Below are positions 18,303-28,099 of a stretch of DNA of 64,000 nt, in pieces. The DNA is from CBDCUW01 sp965222745. Its GTDB lineage: Bacteria > Planctomycetota > Planctomycetia > Pirellulales > Pirellulaceae. The notes below the pieces were generated by a model. The model was not told the origin of the DNA. It did no database searches and worked only from the letters and a program-made list of their open reading frames with translations. Numbering within the stretch: the stretch's first letter is position 1; the number at the start of each line of letters is the position of its first letter. The stretch is from NCBI GenBank assembly GCA_965222745.1, contig CBDCUW010000003.1, positions 434,001 to 498,000 on the forward strand, given 5' to 3'. The translations under genes were made by a program, and so were the position numbers.

Positions 18303-19319
18303 ATGAGCAAATCCGCACTGATCACTGGCATCACCGGCCAAGACGGCAGCTACCTTGCCGAACTGCTGCTGGAAAAGGACTACGACGTGCACGGCCTGGT
18401 GCGTCGCAGCAGCACTTTTTCGACCGAGCGGATTGATCATCTTTACCAAGATGTGCACGACGAGTCGAAGTTGCGATTGCACTATGGCGACCTGACCGAT
18501 GGCCAGGCGCTAACGAACCTGGTTTTGGCGATCGAACCGGACGAAATTTACAACCTGGGTGCCCAGAGCCACGTGCGTGTTTCCTACGACCAACCGGTTT
18601 ACACTCTGCAAACGGTCGGCGTCGGTGCCCTGAACGTCCTGGAAGCGGCTCGGCTGCTGAATCAAAAGAAACCGGTTCGTGTCTACCAAGCAAGTAGCAG
18701 CGAGATGTTTGGCGAGGTGCTGGAAACACCTCAAAAAGAAACGACGCCGTTCAATCCGCAATCGCCTTACGCCTGTGCGAAAGCGTTCGCCTACTTCCAA
18801 ACCGTCAACTACCGGCGCGGATACGACCTGTTCGCCAGCAACGGTATCCTGTTCAATCACGAGTCGGAACGCCGCGGCGAAACATTTGTCACCCGAAAGA
18901 TCACTCGCGCCGCCGGACGAATCAAGGTAGGCATCCAATCCAAACTCTATCTGGGCAACCTGGACGCCAAACGCGACTGGGGATACGCCAAGGATTACGT
19001 GGAAGGAATGTGGCGGATTCTGCAGCACGACCAACCGGATGACTTCGTCTTGGCTACCGGCAGAACCGAATCCGTGCGTGACTTCTGCAAGCTGGTCTTT
19101 CAGCAACTTGATCTGAACTACGAGGACCACGTCGAAATCGACCCGCGGTATTTTCGGCCAGCCGAGGTCGACTTGTTGTTGGGAGACGCGTCCAAGGCAG
19201 AGGAGAAACTGGGCTGGAGGGCGACCACCGATCTGGAGGAGCTTGCCAAGATCATGACTCAGCATGATCTCGAACTTGCTCAGCGCGAAGCTCACGCCAA
19301 GAGCTTTGTGGCTTCTTAG
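18303..19319 (+). CDS. gmd: GDP-mannose 4,6-dehydratase
   Basis: 338 residues. SDR motifs: ITGITGQDGSYLAELLLEK at the N-terminus (NADP binding), GDLTDGQAL, YNLGAQSHVRVSYDQP, QASSSEMFGEV with the catalytic Thr/Ser-Glu region, and PYACAKAFAY as YxxxK. GILFNHESERRGETFVTRKI is characteristic of Gmd. It dehydrates GDP-D-mannose to GDP-4-keto-6-deoxy-D-mannose, the first step toward GDP-fucose completed by the upstream fcl product. The chain is slightly shorter than many Gmd proteins but keeps all core motifs. Confidence 0.96.
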   Translation: MSKSALITGITGQDGSYLAELLLEKDYDVHGLVRRSSTFSTERIDHLYQDVHDESKLRLHYGDLTDGQALTNLVLAIEPDEIYNLGAQSHVRVSYDQPVYTLQTVGVGALNVLEAARLLNQKKPVRVYQASSSEMFGEVLETPQKETTPFNPQSPYACAKAFAYFQTVNYRRGYDLFASNGILFNHESERRGETFVTRKITRAAGRIKVGIQSKLYLGNLDAKRDWGYAKDYVEGMWRILQHDQPDDFVLATGRTESVRDFCKLVFQQLDLNYEDHVEIDPRYFRPAEVDLLLGDASKAEEKLGWRATTDLEELAKIMTQHDLELAQREAHAKSFVAS

Positions 19320-19467
19320 TGGGTCTGGTAGTGGTATCCATCGAAAACGGGATGTGCCACCGATACGTTTGCCCGGTCTACCAGTCGAGTCCGATACCGC
19401 CTCGACGATGGTCCGATTTCGGGTGACAATGTGGCCCCAATGTCGACAGGTTGTTTTCGGAGCGGAG

Positions 19468-19794
19468 ATGGGAAAGAAAAAGGTCAAAGCAGCGTTTGAG
19501 CATGTGGAACCGATTGGTGATCGCGTGCTGGTGCGCAAGGACGAACCGAAACGTGAAACGCGCGGAGGCATCGCGCTGCCGGACGCGGCTGAAATTCCGA
19601 CCATCACCGGCCGCATCGTGACGATTAGCGCCGTGGTCGAAAACGACGAAGAATTGCCGCTGCGTCAGTACGACAAAATCTTGTTCCACCCTAAGAACGC
19701 CATCCCCGTTGACCTGGAACACGACAACCAGCTCTTCGTTGTCCCGGTCGAGGATGTCGTGGCCGTCTTCCGCCGCTCCGATCCCAACGAATGA
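19468..19794 (+). CDS. GroES-like co-chaperonin paralogue
   Basis: 108 residues from ATG 19468, preceded by GGAGCGGAG. The Cpn10 fold is evident from FEHVEPIGDRVLVRKDEPK, the mobile-loop region RETRGGIALPDAAEIP, and the final strands LFVVPVEDVVAVF. The middle departs from ordinary GroES: the roof loop is replaced by VVENDEELPLRQYDKILFHP. No groEL gene is next to it, so it is probably a secondary GroES-type protein rather than the main co-chaperonin. It is 148 bp downstream of gmd. Confidence 0.82.
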   Translation: MGKKKVKAAFEHVEPIGDRVLVRKDEPKRETRGGIALPDAAEIPTITGRIVTISAVVENDEELPLRQYDKILFHPKNAIPVDLEHDNQLFVVPVEDVVAVFRRSDPNE

Positions 19795-19874
19795 AATCGG
19801 TTGCCGCCGCCGAGGTCGGATGCGGTTGCGGCCGGACCTCCGAGCAAACCGCAACGATCGAGAACCGCTTGAAG

Positions 19875-20210
19875 CTACAGCGAAACCTCCTGTCCGGCAT
19901 CGCGCATGGCCGTCTGTAGATGGAAGCGATGAGTCAGCATCAATCGTTGTCCGGTCAGCATTCGCAGCCAAAGAAAGAACGGATACGACTGATCTTTCGC
20001 GTAGTCGGGCAGCCTTTTGGTGAGGTCCAAGTAGGCTTCCTGAAGCACATCAGACGGATCGACTCGCCCAAGCAGCCGTCGGTCCATGCGAATCTGCACC
20101 ATCCGCCGCAGTCGCTTGCGGTAATGAGCAAACAGCTCCGCCAGCGCAGCGTCGTCGCCGTCGATTGCGGCTTGCAGCAGATTCTCGGTGTCGGTTGATA
20201 CTTCAGTCAT
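19875..20210 (-). pseudogene. ECF sigma factor truncated after region 2
   Basis: 111 residues from ATG 20210 (MTEVSTDTENLLQAAIDG). Region 2 is intact and close to the sigma factor at 26331-26990: AELFAHYRKRLRRMVQIRMD, RVDPSDVLQEAYLDLTKRL and FFLWLRMLTGQRLMLTHR. The chain stops at GQEVSL, exactly where family members continue into the linker and region 4 (-35 recognition). None of the remaining 80 bp before the GroES-like gene encodes region 4. Without it the protein should not recognise promoters normally; it is either a pseudogene or a region-2-only competitor for RNA polymerase. Confidence 0.75.
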
Positions 20211-20361
20211 GCGATTGTTCCGTAGAGAGACAACTACGAACCAATCGCGATTGTTCACCGGCAAAAACGAGAGTTTTTCGAGACGAACACCAGCGGGCAC
20301 GATCAGAGTGTGCAATCTATGTCAGGACACAATTCTTGCCCACAGTTAAACCGATGTTCGA

Positions 20362-23300
20362 TCAGTCGGTCTTGCTGATCGCCGGAGGCACCTTCACCCG
20401 GAGATTGTCGACGAACATCTTTGTTCCCGCTTCGCCTCGGGCGAAGAACCGCAGGTTCGGAGTCTCGATACTGCGAACTCGCTCGGAGAGGACCTGTTTT
20501 CCGTCAACGAACACAGTGATGCGTTGAGGCTGACGAATGATTCGGACTTTGTAGTGCTTGCCCGGCTCGACAGTGAATTCGGGAACAGACTTGTTGATCC
20601 AATAGCCGAAGGCGGCGTGGGTAAGCAAATTGATCCCAGTGTCCGGTTTGCCCTGCTTTGTCAGCACCGGATCCGACCCGGAAGCCAAGGCCACTCGCAA
20701 ACCAATGTTGCTACTTTGCTCGGCGGGATTTGCCAATTGCCCCAGAAATCCGAGTGGGTTCTTCCTCGGAGGCTGCCGGAGGAAACAGGCGGTAACCATG
20801 GGGTCGGAGACCCAAGTCTCATACTCAATTTGACAAGTCGCCGGCGCGCCGGGTACCTCACGTTCGAGCCGAGCGAAACCGGGAGTGCTTTCTTTGATAC
20901 TCTCCAGAGTGCCAGACGCTGCGCCGCCCGAGACCGTCCACTGGGCATCCAGTTGCTGCCAGTCAGCGGTGATGTCTTTGTCGAAGGTTTCCTCCAGCAC
21001 GACTTGCCACTGGGAGGTGTCCTTCATTGGTGGATCGATCTGATCCAAGTCAACCGCTAAGAGTTGCTCCGCCTCACGACGTGCAACTTCTGCCAACTGC
21101 CAATCGTTTGCCCCCGCGTTTCTGGAGCTCCTCAGGACATCTCCGGCACGCTGGTGCCAATCGAGCCCATCCAAATATGCAGACTGAGCTTTGCTTGCTT
21201 CGCCAAGCTTGTGATGGCACATCGCAATCACGAATCGAGTATGGGCTTCTGCCGGCCAAAAACGATTCGGTCTCGGCCCCGCCACTTCTGGAAACTCCGC
21301 ATCGAGAATGCGAATCGCCACTTTCAAGTTCTCGGGTTCCTCGCGACGATACTCCGCGAGCCCTTTGCACAGTACAAACCAGCCTGCCAACTGACTCTTC
21401 ATCGCCGCGGTGGATTCATAATTCGCGTCGGCAAACTCAAGAGCCAGGGCCAATGATTCGTCCTCTGCTCCTCCTAGCACTAAACGTGGTTTTGCCAGCA
21501 GGTCTCGTGGAGTGATGGCGGCGAACTCCCTGCCCGATTCTTCGCCTAGCTCGCCCGGCCGCTGATTGCGATACGCTTGCCACGCATCGCGGAAGGCGGA
21601 CCTGTCATCAAGATGCAGTAGCGCGATCATCAGTTGGAAGTGTGCCATGTTGTCGTCAGGCACCAATCTCACGATTGCTCTGTGGCTCTCGACCGCGTCC
21701 TTCCATCGTCCAAGTCGCTCCAACAGACGGACTCGGAAGCGGTGCAACGCGACGCCGTCGGGATCAAGCTGAACCGCTTCGTCGATGGCCGCCGCGGCAC
21801 CGTCGAGGTCGAACAGGAGCTCTTTCGTTTGTGCCAGTCTGTACAGGAGCGGCACACGCTGCTCGCCATCGGTGAGTTGCAGTTGACGTGACTGAAACCA
21901 AACCGCTTTCCTGAGTTCGTCGGCGTTCGGCGATTGGTCTGAACCGCTAACGGCGAGTCTTCTTCTCCATCGGGTAAGGTGCTCAAGCCATTCCGTGGCG
22001 GTCCGCCGGTCAACTTTACCTACGAACTTTTCGAATGCACCTTCAGCTTCTTCTGTTCGCCCGGTTTCCACCAGCACTTTCATCAGCAGAGCCGACGGTA
22101 TCCAGTCCTCGGGTTTGCGTGCCGACCACAGTCGAAGTTCCTTCTCAGATGCCTCCCATTCGCTGTTGACGATCAGTTCCAACGCGTCCAGTTCGCGTTC
22201 CTCCAGACGCGCCTTGTCGAAAACATCAGCCGACCAGTCGCCATGCTCCGAGAGATTCGCAACCCGAATGGAGTCTTCCTCTCCAAACTCCAGCCCTGCG
22301 AAATTCCTGAGGCGTTCGTAAACCTGCTCCGGTGGCCCCGACCATTGCTGCGGCAAAGTCGTTCGGAAGATGTGTCCACCGCGCCGGCCAAAGTAGAGAG
22401 TCCTGCCCTTCGGATCGAAGGCCAAAGGAAGCCGGCCGGAGAGCATCGCGCTCATTTCGGCAGGAAGGGAAATCGAATGCTGTACGGAACCGGTTGAGAG
22501 TTCCTGAACCAGCAGTGTCCCATCCTCGCGATACCCGGCAACCAATCGCCCATCACCAGTCAACGCCCATGAGCCATTCTCGAAAGTAATGCTCGGAAAG
22601 AGCCGTGGGATCGGAGCAAAGCCGGTGATGGGGATCGATTCGACGTGCTGAATAGTCGCATCGGACACGTCGAATTTGTCAAGCGTTGCTTGGGGTCCGC
22701 TGATGACGAACAGCCGCTGACCAGTCGCATCGAAATCGACGAAAGACGGTGCGAAGACTTTTCTCGGCATCGGAACATCGCGGAACTTCTGCGTCTTGAG
22801 ATTCACAACTCGAATCGCACTTTGCGGCTGTTGCGAACTTCCCGTCACGAGTTTGGGTTGTACGACGATGGCTACGTCCCGCCCGTTGGCTGACAACGCG
22901 ACGGGTACATGTTCTGCCGGAAGACTCATCTCCAACTGCGCAGCTTCCGGCTTGTCGAGTGACCAGCTTCGTATTTCAAACTCGTCCTGATAGTAGGGAT
23001 AGGATGACACACTTGATGATCCTGCCGCACTACGTGCAGACTTGCCAACTCCCGTGAGCATGAACTTGCCCGTTCGATCGATCGACAGCACTCGATCACC
23101 CGAGGGCGGAAGCATCACGCGTTCAAGCACCCGTCCGGTGTTCGACTGCCATCTTGTGACGTCCGTCAGGGCATACCGGCTGGCAACCAACAATTCGTCG
23201 TCGGGCAGTGCCTGAATGAATGGCAGCGCCAAAATAATCGGCGCGCTGCCTTCAACACTGCCGATCACCAGCGGTCGGTCAATCGCGCTGCCTTTCAGCT

Positions 23301-26300
23301 TCCACGTTTTGAGATCCGCAGCGTCACGCACCACGAGGTGGTTGTCTGTTGTCAGGACGGCATCTACCGCCCGCCCGATTGTTGGCAGTTTGGGCGTCAC
23401 AGGAAGTCGTGTCGTCAGATCGATGACCTGCACCCAGCTGCTGGAATGCGCTCGTCGATCGCTCTTCAAGTCATTGATTGCCTTGCGATTGAACAGCACC
23501 GGACGGTGACTTGCCACTACCAGCCAGCGACCATCGCTCGACGCGTCTTTCAAATACACTTCTGCGTCGGGCGGCACATCCAGATCGTAGGAGTTGCCCA
23601 CCTGCTTGCCGGTTTGCACGTCGTGAACCTGTATTCGGCGACGTTGCGAATCCACGCGGATCACGGCGATTTGCGAGGCTGATAGTTGTAAGGACGCTCC
23701 GTCATCGAAGTAAACCACTTCGCCGATCTGCTTCCCGCTTTCCAGATCGAATCCCATCAACTGACTGGAATGAAGCGTCTTGGTGAGTGTCGGTTTCCGC
23801 ACTGTACTGATAGAAAACAACTGTTTTCCAAAACGCCCCAATTCACTGCACACGTACGAACGTCCCGATGCCGCAACCATCGCCTCGGTGTTCCAGTCGC
23901 ACGTGGAAACGTCTCCGGTCAAAACGGAAATGCGTTCAATCTGTGCCGGCTTGTCGGTTTGTCCTATGGACAGCCGAACCAGTGTCGATCCGTCGGGCGA
24001 GAAACCGACGCGCGTTCTCATTTCCTTCATCATTCGGAGAGTGAAATTGTCTTCGTCGGCGCTGTTAACAATGGCGCTGTCTTGCCAAAGGACTTCACCG
24101 CTGTCGATATGACGCACCTGAGTCAATCGCTCGACGGTGGCGTGGATTGTGCTCGTATCGCCGTCTTTCTCCACGGGTTGGTTCGCGGTGGCTTTGTAAG
24201 AAACCGTCGCAAGCCATCGCTGAGTTGCGTTGAAGTCGTATGCTTGCAGAACACCATCGCAGGTCAGCGGTTTCCCGGTCCATTGCCCGCGTGTCAGGTC
24301 ATAACACCGAACCTCGTCTTGTCGTTCTTCATCGGCGACATCCCGGCTCGTTTTGAGAGCCAGAATATTTCCGGAACGTACTGAACCGCTGCGATAACCG
24401 GCAAACGCTCGATAAACAACCTGAGACTGCATGGCTCCTTCGAGAATCGTGGGTTGATCCAAGCTGCCCGGGTTGCGGACACGATACACGTGCTTGAGCA
24501 GGGCGAATTCGCTTTTCGTATTCTCAATGGGTGACTGCCGCACCAGCTTCGGCATGTCCGTCGCACCGCGGGTCAACTTCCAGAGCAGGCGGCTGGCTGC
24601 CTGCGGGTCGGCGCCGCCCGCCAGTTCATAACCGCGAGCCAGCCACAGCATTGACTGTGCGAGATCGCCCTTTTCTGCCACGAATTCCGCTTGCTTTTCC
24701 GCCAATCGCATCTGGCTGCGTTTGAGATCGCGAATCAACGTTGCTTTCGACTTGTTACTCTCGACAAGATCTTCGGTCTTGTCATTCAGTTCCTTGTTGG
24801 CATCAGTCAACTGGTCATTGAGCGTCGCTTGCGTCTGTGCAGCCGCGATTGAGATGCCTGCGATAGCCATGAGAGCAACAGCACTAACCGACATAGCGGT
24901 TGCCAGCCACGGGTTGCGGCGCGACCAACGCGCGACACGTTCGACTGGTGATGCTCGACGAGCAAGGATCGGTTCGTCGTTGACGAAGCGTTGGATGTCG
25001 TCGGCCATCTCGTCGGCGGACTGATAACGTCGCTTCGGATCTTTGCCGCAAGCCTTTAGGACGATCGTTTCCAGATCGCGAGGGATGCGCGAATCGATCG
25101 ACCGAGGCGCGGTGACTTCCGTCTTTGTGACAATGTCGATCAGTTTGAGCCGATCAGGTGACTCGAAAGCGGGTTTGAGCACCAGCATCTCGTACAATGT
25201 CAGCCCAAGCGAATATACGTCGGCCCGGTTATCACACTGGCCCTTGAACCTTTCGGGCGACATGTAACGAATCGTGCCAAGGATGTCCCCGGTCTGGGTC
25301 ATCGACGAGTCGCCCGTTCTCGCCAAACCAAAGTCCGTCATCCAGACAACTCCCGCTGTGTCGAGAATCAGGTTTGACGGCTTGATGTCACGATGCGTAA
25401 TGCCACGAGCGTGCGCGTACGCCAGCGCGTGAGCCGCCTGCAAACCGATTTCCGCCACGCTGTGAAAGTAGGCGCGTCGATTGTTCTCCGCTGTTGAAAC
25501 GTCGCCTTCCCCCGGCAGCGATGCGGAAACAGTGGACCCGCCAGCTTGGACGATCGTCTCGATCAAGGCGGGGTCGTCATCAAATGGAAGTTTCGATCCG
25601 TTTCCCTGCGAATCACTCGCGTCGAGATTCTCACCGTCGAAATGGCCCGTCATCAGAGAATGAGCAATGCTGCGGTCGACGTTTCGATCGCGCTTGTCCG
25701 AATGGCCACCTTCTTTCTTTTCGGCTGCGACATGCTGACTGCGGAGGTCGCGCAGGTCGTCGATGACATGATCCAGCCCTTGCCCCTTGATCAATTGCAT
25801 CGCGTAGAACGAGTAATCATTGTCGTGACCCACTTCAAAGACGGGCACGATGTTTGTGTGATGCATCCGCGCCGCCGCACGAGCTTCACGTTGGAACCGC
25901 AGCAGCGACTTTTCATCCTTTGCAATGTGACGAGGCAACACCTTCAGCGCGACACGTCGGCCAAGCGATTCCTGTTCTGCTTCATAGACAACGCCCATGC
26001 CGCCGCGACCGATCTCACGCAGGACGCGGTAGTCGCCAATGCTCTCGATCGGTTTCGCATCAGGTGAAGTGAAGGAACGATTCGACGCGTCCAGATCGGC
26101 CGTTGCCGGAGCGACTTGTTCGATAACGACCAACGCCGGAAAGACTTCGCGAATCTCGTCGGCAAGTTCCGGATGCTTTTCGCAATACTCATCGATCGTT
26201 GGTTTTTCGCCCGATCGTTGACGATTCATGAAGTCATCCGCCAGCAATTCGACCGGTTCAAGGCTGTCACTCGACATGTCCGTGCTTGCGGCGGCAGGTC

Positions 26301-26334
26301 GTGAATCAAGATTCGTATTGTTCTTTTCCGTCAC
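20362..26334 (-). CDS. Giant Ser/Thr protein kinase with propeller-like, TPR and beta-sandwich ectodomain
   Basis: 1990 residues, GTG start at 26334 overlapping the sigma gene's stop (GTGA). An N-terminal acidic segment precedes a Hanks-type kinase domain (about 102-455): GRGGMGVVYEA, Lys131 in VALKVL, HRDIKPSN with Asp316, TDFGLAR and GTIRYMSPE. A roughly 100-residue charged insertion sits at 190-290. A single membrane helix spans about 477-499 (WLATAMSVSAVALMAIAGIS), followed by a coiled coil, then WD40-like propeller repeats over about 600-1350. TPR-like repeats rich in LERLGRWKDAV-type motifs follow, and a C-terminal beta-sandwich resembling DUF1080/LamG (TFDKDITADWQQLDAQWTVSGG). Cytoplasmic kinase and periplasmic sensor parts are expected. 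It is probably cotranscribed with its sigma factor. Confidence 0.9.
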   Translation of the reverse strand: MTEKNNTNLDSRPAAASTDMSSDSLEPVELLADDFMNRQRSGEKPTIDEYCEKHPELADEIREVFPALVVIEQVAPATADLDASNRSFTSPDAKPIESIGDYRVLREIGRGGMGVVYEAEQESLGRRVALKVLPRHIAKDEKSLLRFQREARAAARMHHTNIVPVFEVGHDNDYSFYAMQLIKGQGLDHVIDDLRDLRSQHVAAEKKEGGHSDKRDRNVDRSIAHSLMTGHFDGENLDASDSQGNGSKLPFDDDPALIETIVQAGGSTVSASLPGEGDVSTAENNRRAYFHSVAEIGLQAAHALAYAHARGITHRDIKPSNLILDTAGVVWMTDFGLARTGDSSMTQTGDILGTIRYMSPERFKGQCDNRADVYSLGLTLYEMLVLKPAFESPDRLKLIDIVTKTEVTAPRSIDSRIPRDLETIVLKACGKDPKRRYQSADEMADDIQRFVNDEPILARRASPVERVARWSRRNPWLATAMSVSAVALMAIAGISIAAAQTQATLNDQLTDANKELNDKTEDLVESNKSKATLIRDLKRSQMRLAEKQAEFVAEKGDLAQSMLWLARGYELAGGADPQAASRLLWKLTRGATDMPKLVRQSPIENTKSEFALLKHVYRVRNPGSLDQPTILEGAMQSQVVYRAFAGYRSGSVRSGNILALKTSRDVADEERQDEVRCYDLTRGQWTGKPLTCDGVLQAYDFNATQRWLATVSYKATANQPVEKDGDTSTIHATVERLTQVRHIDSGEVLWQDSAIVNSADEDNFTLRMMKEMRTRVGFSPDGSTLVRLSIGQTDKPAQIERISVLTGDVSTCDWNTEAMVAASGRSYVCSELGRFGKQLFSISTVRKPTLTKTLHSSQLMGFDLESGKQIGEVVYFDDGASLQLSASQIAVIRVDSQRRRIQVHDVQTGKQVGNSYDLDVPPDAEVYLKDASSDGRWLVVASHRPVLFNRKAINDLKSDRRAHSSSWVQVIDLTTRLPVTPKLPTIGRAVDAVLTTDNHLVVRDAADLKTWKLKGSAIDRPLVIGSVEGSAPIILALPFIQALPDDELLVASRYALTDVTRWQSNTGRVLERVMLPPSGDRVLSIDRTGKFMLTGVGKSARSAAGSSSVSSYPYYQDEFEIRSWSLDKPEAAQLEMSLPAEHVPVALSANGRDVAIVVQPKLVTGSSQQPQSAIRVVNLKTQKFRDVPMPRKVFAPSFVDFDATGQRLFVISGPQATLDKFDVSDATIQHVESIPITGFAPIPRLFPSITFENGSWALTGDGRLVAGYREDGTLLVQELSTGSVQHSISLPAEMSAMLSGRLPLAFDPKGRTLYFGRRGGHIFRTTLPQQWSGPPEQVYERLRNFAGLEFGEEDSIRVANLSEHGDWSADVFDKARLEERELDALELIVNSEWEASEKELRLWSARKPEDWIPSALLMKVLVETGRTEEAEGAFEKFVGKVDRRTATEWLEHLTRWRRRLAVSGSDQSPNADELRKAVWFQSRQLQLTDGEQRVPLLYRLAQTKELLFDLDGAAAAIDEAVQLDPDGVALHRFRVRLLERLGRWKDAVESHRAIVRLVPDDNMAHFQLMIALLHLDDRSAFRDAWQAYRNQRPGELGEESGREFAAITPRDLLAKPRLVLGGAEDESLALALEFADANYESTAAMKSQLAGWFVLCKGLAEYRREEPENLKVAIRILDAEFPEVAGPRPNRFWPAEAHTRFVIAMCHHKLGEASKAQSAYLDGLDWHQRAGDVLRSSRNAGANDWQLAEVARREAEQLLAVDLDQIDPPMKDTSQWQVVLEETFDKDITADWQQLDAQWTVSGGAASGTLESIKESTPGFARLEREVPGAPATCQIEYETWVSDPMVTACFLRQPPRKNPLGFLGQLANPAEQSSNIGLRVALASGSDPVLTKQGKPDTGINLLTHAAFGYWINKSVPEFTVEPGKHYKVRIIRQPQRITVFVDGKQVLSERVRSIETPNLRFFARGEAGTKMFVDNLRVKVPPAISKTD

Positions 26335-26990
26335 TGTTTGGGCTCCGGTTGAAATTCCTGTCTTTCACGAAACTCCGGGATCGAACTGAGCGCCTGCTTC
26401 AAACGCTTAAGGGCAGAGATGTATCGCTTACTGGCCGTCGATCGTTTGATCCCGAGAGTCTCGGCAGTCTCGGTCGTCGTCAACTGCTCGAAGTTTCTGA
26501 GGACCAGAATCTCGCGATCGATCGGTTCGAGATTGTTCAGGACATCCTGAACGATCAGCTGCAACTCGGCTCGTTCGACCGCCTGAGTTGGAGACGTGAG
26601 TTGTCCAAGTAGTTGCTGTGCGAGCGAGACGCTGCACGCTTCGGGCATGGGACGGCGATAAATCGAAACCTCCTGACTAATGTCGCGTTTCTGGGTGCGC
26701 AGATGTTCGCGATGAGCGTTGAGAAGCTTATCCGCTGCGATCCAACGCAACCAAAGGTAAAAGTCCATCGGCGGATCATTGGCGTACTCACTCAGTCGAT
26801 TTGAAGCCACGATCAGTGCTTCCTGCACCACATCGGACGGGTCGACGCGCTTCTGCAGGCGTCGATCCAGTCTGAGTGCCACCATCCGCTTTAGGCGATC
26901 GCGATACTGTGCGAACAACTCAGCAACGGCCTGAGAGTCGCCGTTCGCGGCCCGGATCACAAGCTTTTGCGAATCACTCGGTTCTGTCAT
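26331..26990 (-). CDS. ECF RNA polymerase sigma factor
   Basis: 219 residues from the ATG at 26990, which has GAGGA seven bases upstream; 27002 is a weaker alternative. Region 2: VAELFAQYRDRLKRMVALRLD, RVDPSDVVQEALI and YLWLRWIAADKLLNAHR. Region 4: LEPIDREILVLRNFEQLTTTETAETLGIKRSTASKRYISALKRL, a complete helix-turn-helix. This is the planctomycete ECF type commonly encoded beside Ser/Thr kinases. Its stop overlaps the kinase start by four bases, so the two are translationally coupled; the kinase may phosphorylate and control the sigma factor. Confidence 0.93.
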   Translation of the reverse strand: MTEPSDSQKLVIRAANGDSQAVAELFAQYRDRLKRMVALRLDRRLQKRVDPSDVVQEALIVASNRLSEYANDPPMDFYLWLRWIAADKLLNAHREHLRTQKRDISQEVSIYRRPMPEACSVSLAQQLLGQLTSPTQAVERAELQLIVQDVLNNLEPIDREILVLRNFEQLTTTETAETLGIKRSTASKRYISALKRLKQALSSIPEFRERQEFQPEPKQ

Positions 26991-27329
26991 GAATGTCCTC
27001 ATACACCTACAACCACGGTTTTTCGCAAACCGTCCACCAGCTTAACGGCAATATCTTCGAGGATAAGGCTTTGACTTCCAAACGGCGGCGAAAATGGTTG
27101 GCTGGATTTGAACTCGACAAATCGTTACATGCCAGCACGTTAAGACGAAACGCCGCTGAAAGCAGACACAGCCGATTGGCATTTTGAACCGCCGCGTGTC
27201 GGCCATAAATCGTTTGGGCGCAAAGAAAAACAGCCCGTCGCGAGTCCGTTGCGATCTCGAGTTTGGTCTGGAACATGCGTCTTGGTGGTGCAACCAGCTT
27301 TTGCAATTGGCCATCGCTATAATCCTGGC
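26991..27329. promoter_or_regulatory. Divergent promoter region between two ECF sigma genes
   Basis: 339 bp separates the minus-strand sigma-kinase pair from the plus-strand sigma gene. It is less GC-rich than its surroundings and has no convincing coding frame. Both promoters must lie here, but no box can be assigned with confidence. Confidence 0.4.
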
Positions 27330-27887
27330 ATGAGTGACGTCACGCAGATTCTTGCCAAGATTGAGTCGGGTGATCCGAGTGCAGCCGGTGATCTGCTTCC
27401 ATTCGTGTACGAAGAGCTTCGTCGGTTGGCGGCTCGCCAGCTCCGCGACCGACCGGTTGGCAACAGTGCGTTACAGCCAACGGCTCTTGTTCATGAGGCG
27501 TATGTGCGGCTTGTCGATCAGAAGAATGAGCAGCGTTGGTCGCATCGGGGGCATTTTTATTCGGCAGCAGCGGAAGCCATGCGGCGGATTCTGGTCGAAA
27601 ACGCGCGGAAGCAACGGTCGCTCAAACGAGGTGGCGATCGCGCACGGGTTTCTCTGGATGCTCAGCCGATCCTTAATCGGCAAAGTGATCCCGGTGTCAT
27701 CGCGCTGGATGAAGCGTTGACCGAACTCGCCGAGCAGCGACCGGAGATTGCCCGCCTGGTGTCGCTTCGGTATTTCGCAGGGCTGACGATGGATCAGGCT
27801 GCGAAAGCACTTGATGTTTCGCCTCGTACTGCCGCCCGAAACTGGGCTTATGCCAAAGTCTGGCTGCTGGAAGCAATGCAGAATTGA
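27330..27887 (+). CDS. ECF sigma factor, Sig-70_X6 type
   Basis: 185 residues from ATG 27330. MSDVTQILAKIESGDPSAAGDLLPFVYEELRRLAARQLR is the hallmark N-terminus of the TIGR02999 (Sig-70_X6) group. LQPTALVHEAYVRLVD and FYSAAAEAMRRILVENARKQ form region 2, and FAGLTMDQAAKALDVSPRTAARNWAYAKVWLL is region 4. Genes of this type are usually followed directly by a kinase-TPR gene. Here only the tail of such a gene remains downstream (28100-28403), after an IS630 scrap, so the sigma factor appears to have lost its partner. Confidence 0.93.
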   Translation: MSDVTQILAKIESGDPSAAGDLLPFVYEELRRLAARQLRDRPVGNSALQPTALVHEAYVRLVDQKNEQRWSHRGHFYSAAAEAMRRILVENARKQRSLKRGGDRARVSLDAQPILNRQSDPGVIALDEALTELAEQRPEIARLVSLRYFAGLTMDQAAKALDVSPRTAARNWAYAKVWLLEAMQN

Positions 27888-27929
27888 AGTCGAGCTCGCA
27901 AACGGGCGGCGTTCAGCCAATTGCTTTGC

Positions 27930-28095
27930 GTTACCAATCTCCAGCCTTGTCGGACAAGCCACCTCACCGATCAGTTGCTTGCTCGCTTCGTCCATACAAA
28001 CGACTGGGAAACGCTGGTCATACGGCAATTCGTAGATGCTCAGAACATCTTCCATTCGCCAGGCAAACTCATGATTATTTTCTTTGGGTACGCAC
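27930..28095 (-). pseudogene. IS630-family transposase fragment
   Basis: Read on the minus strand, about 50 codons give PKENNHEFAWRMEDVLSIY, then ELPYDQRFPVVCMDEASKQ and LIGEV. This is the second-Asp region of IS630-type DDE transposases (usual form MEDVL...YDP..PVVC.DE.SKQLIGE). No start, ends or inverted repeats are left. It lies between the stop of the sigma gene and the TPR tail, and probably marks the insertion that began the loss of the kinase gene. Exact ends are uncertain. Confidence 0.7.
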
Positions 28096-28099
28096 GGGC

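Noticed and set aside
18510..19616. 368-codon open frame antisense to gmd
   Set aside because: Crosses two supported genes on the other strand and shows no homology-like pattern.
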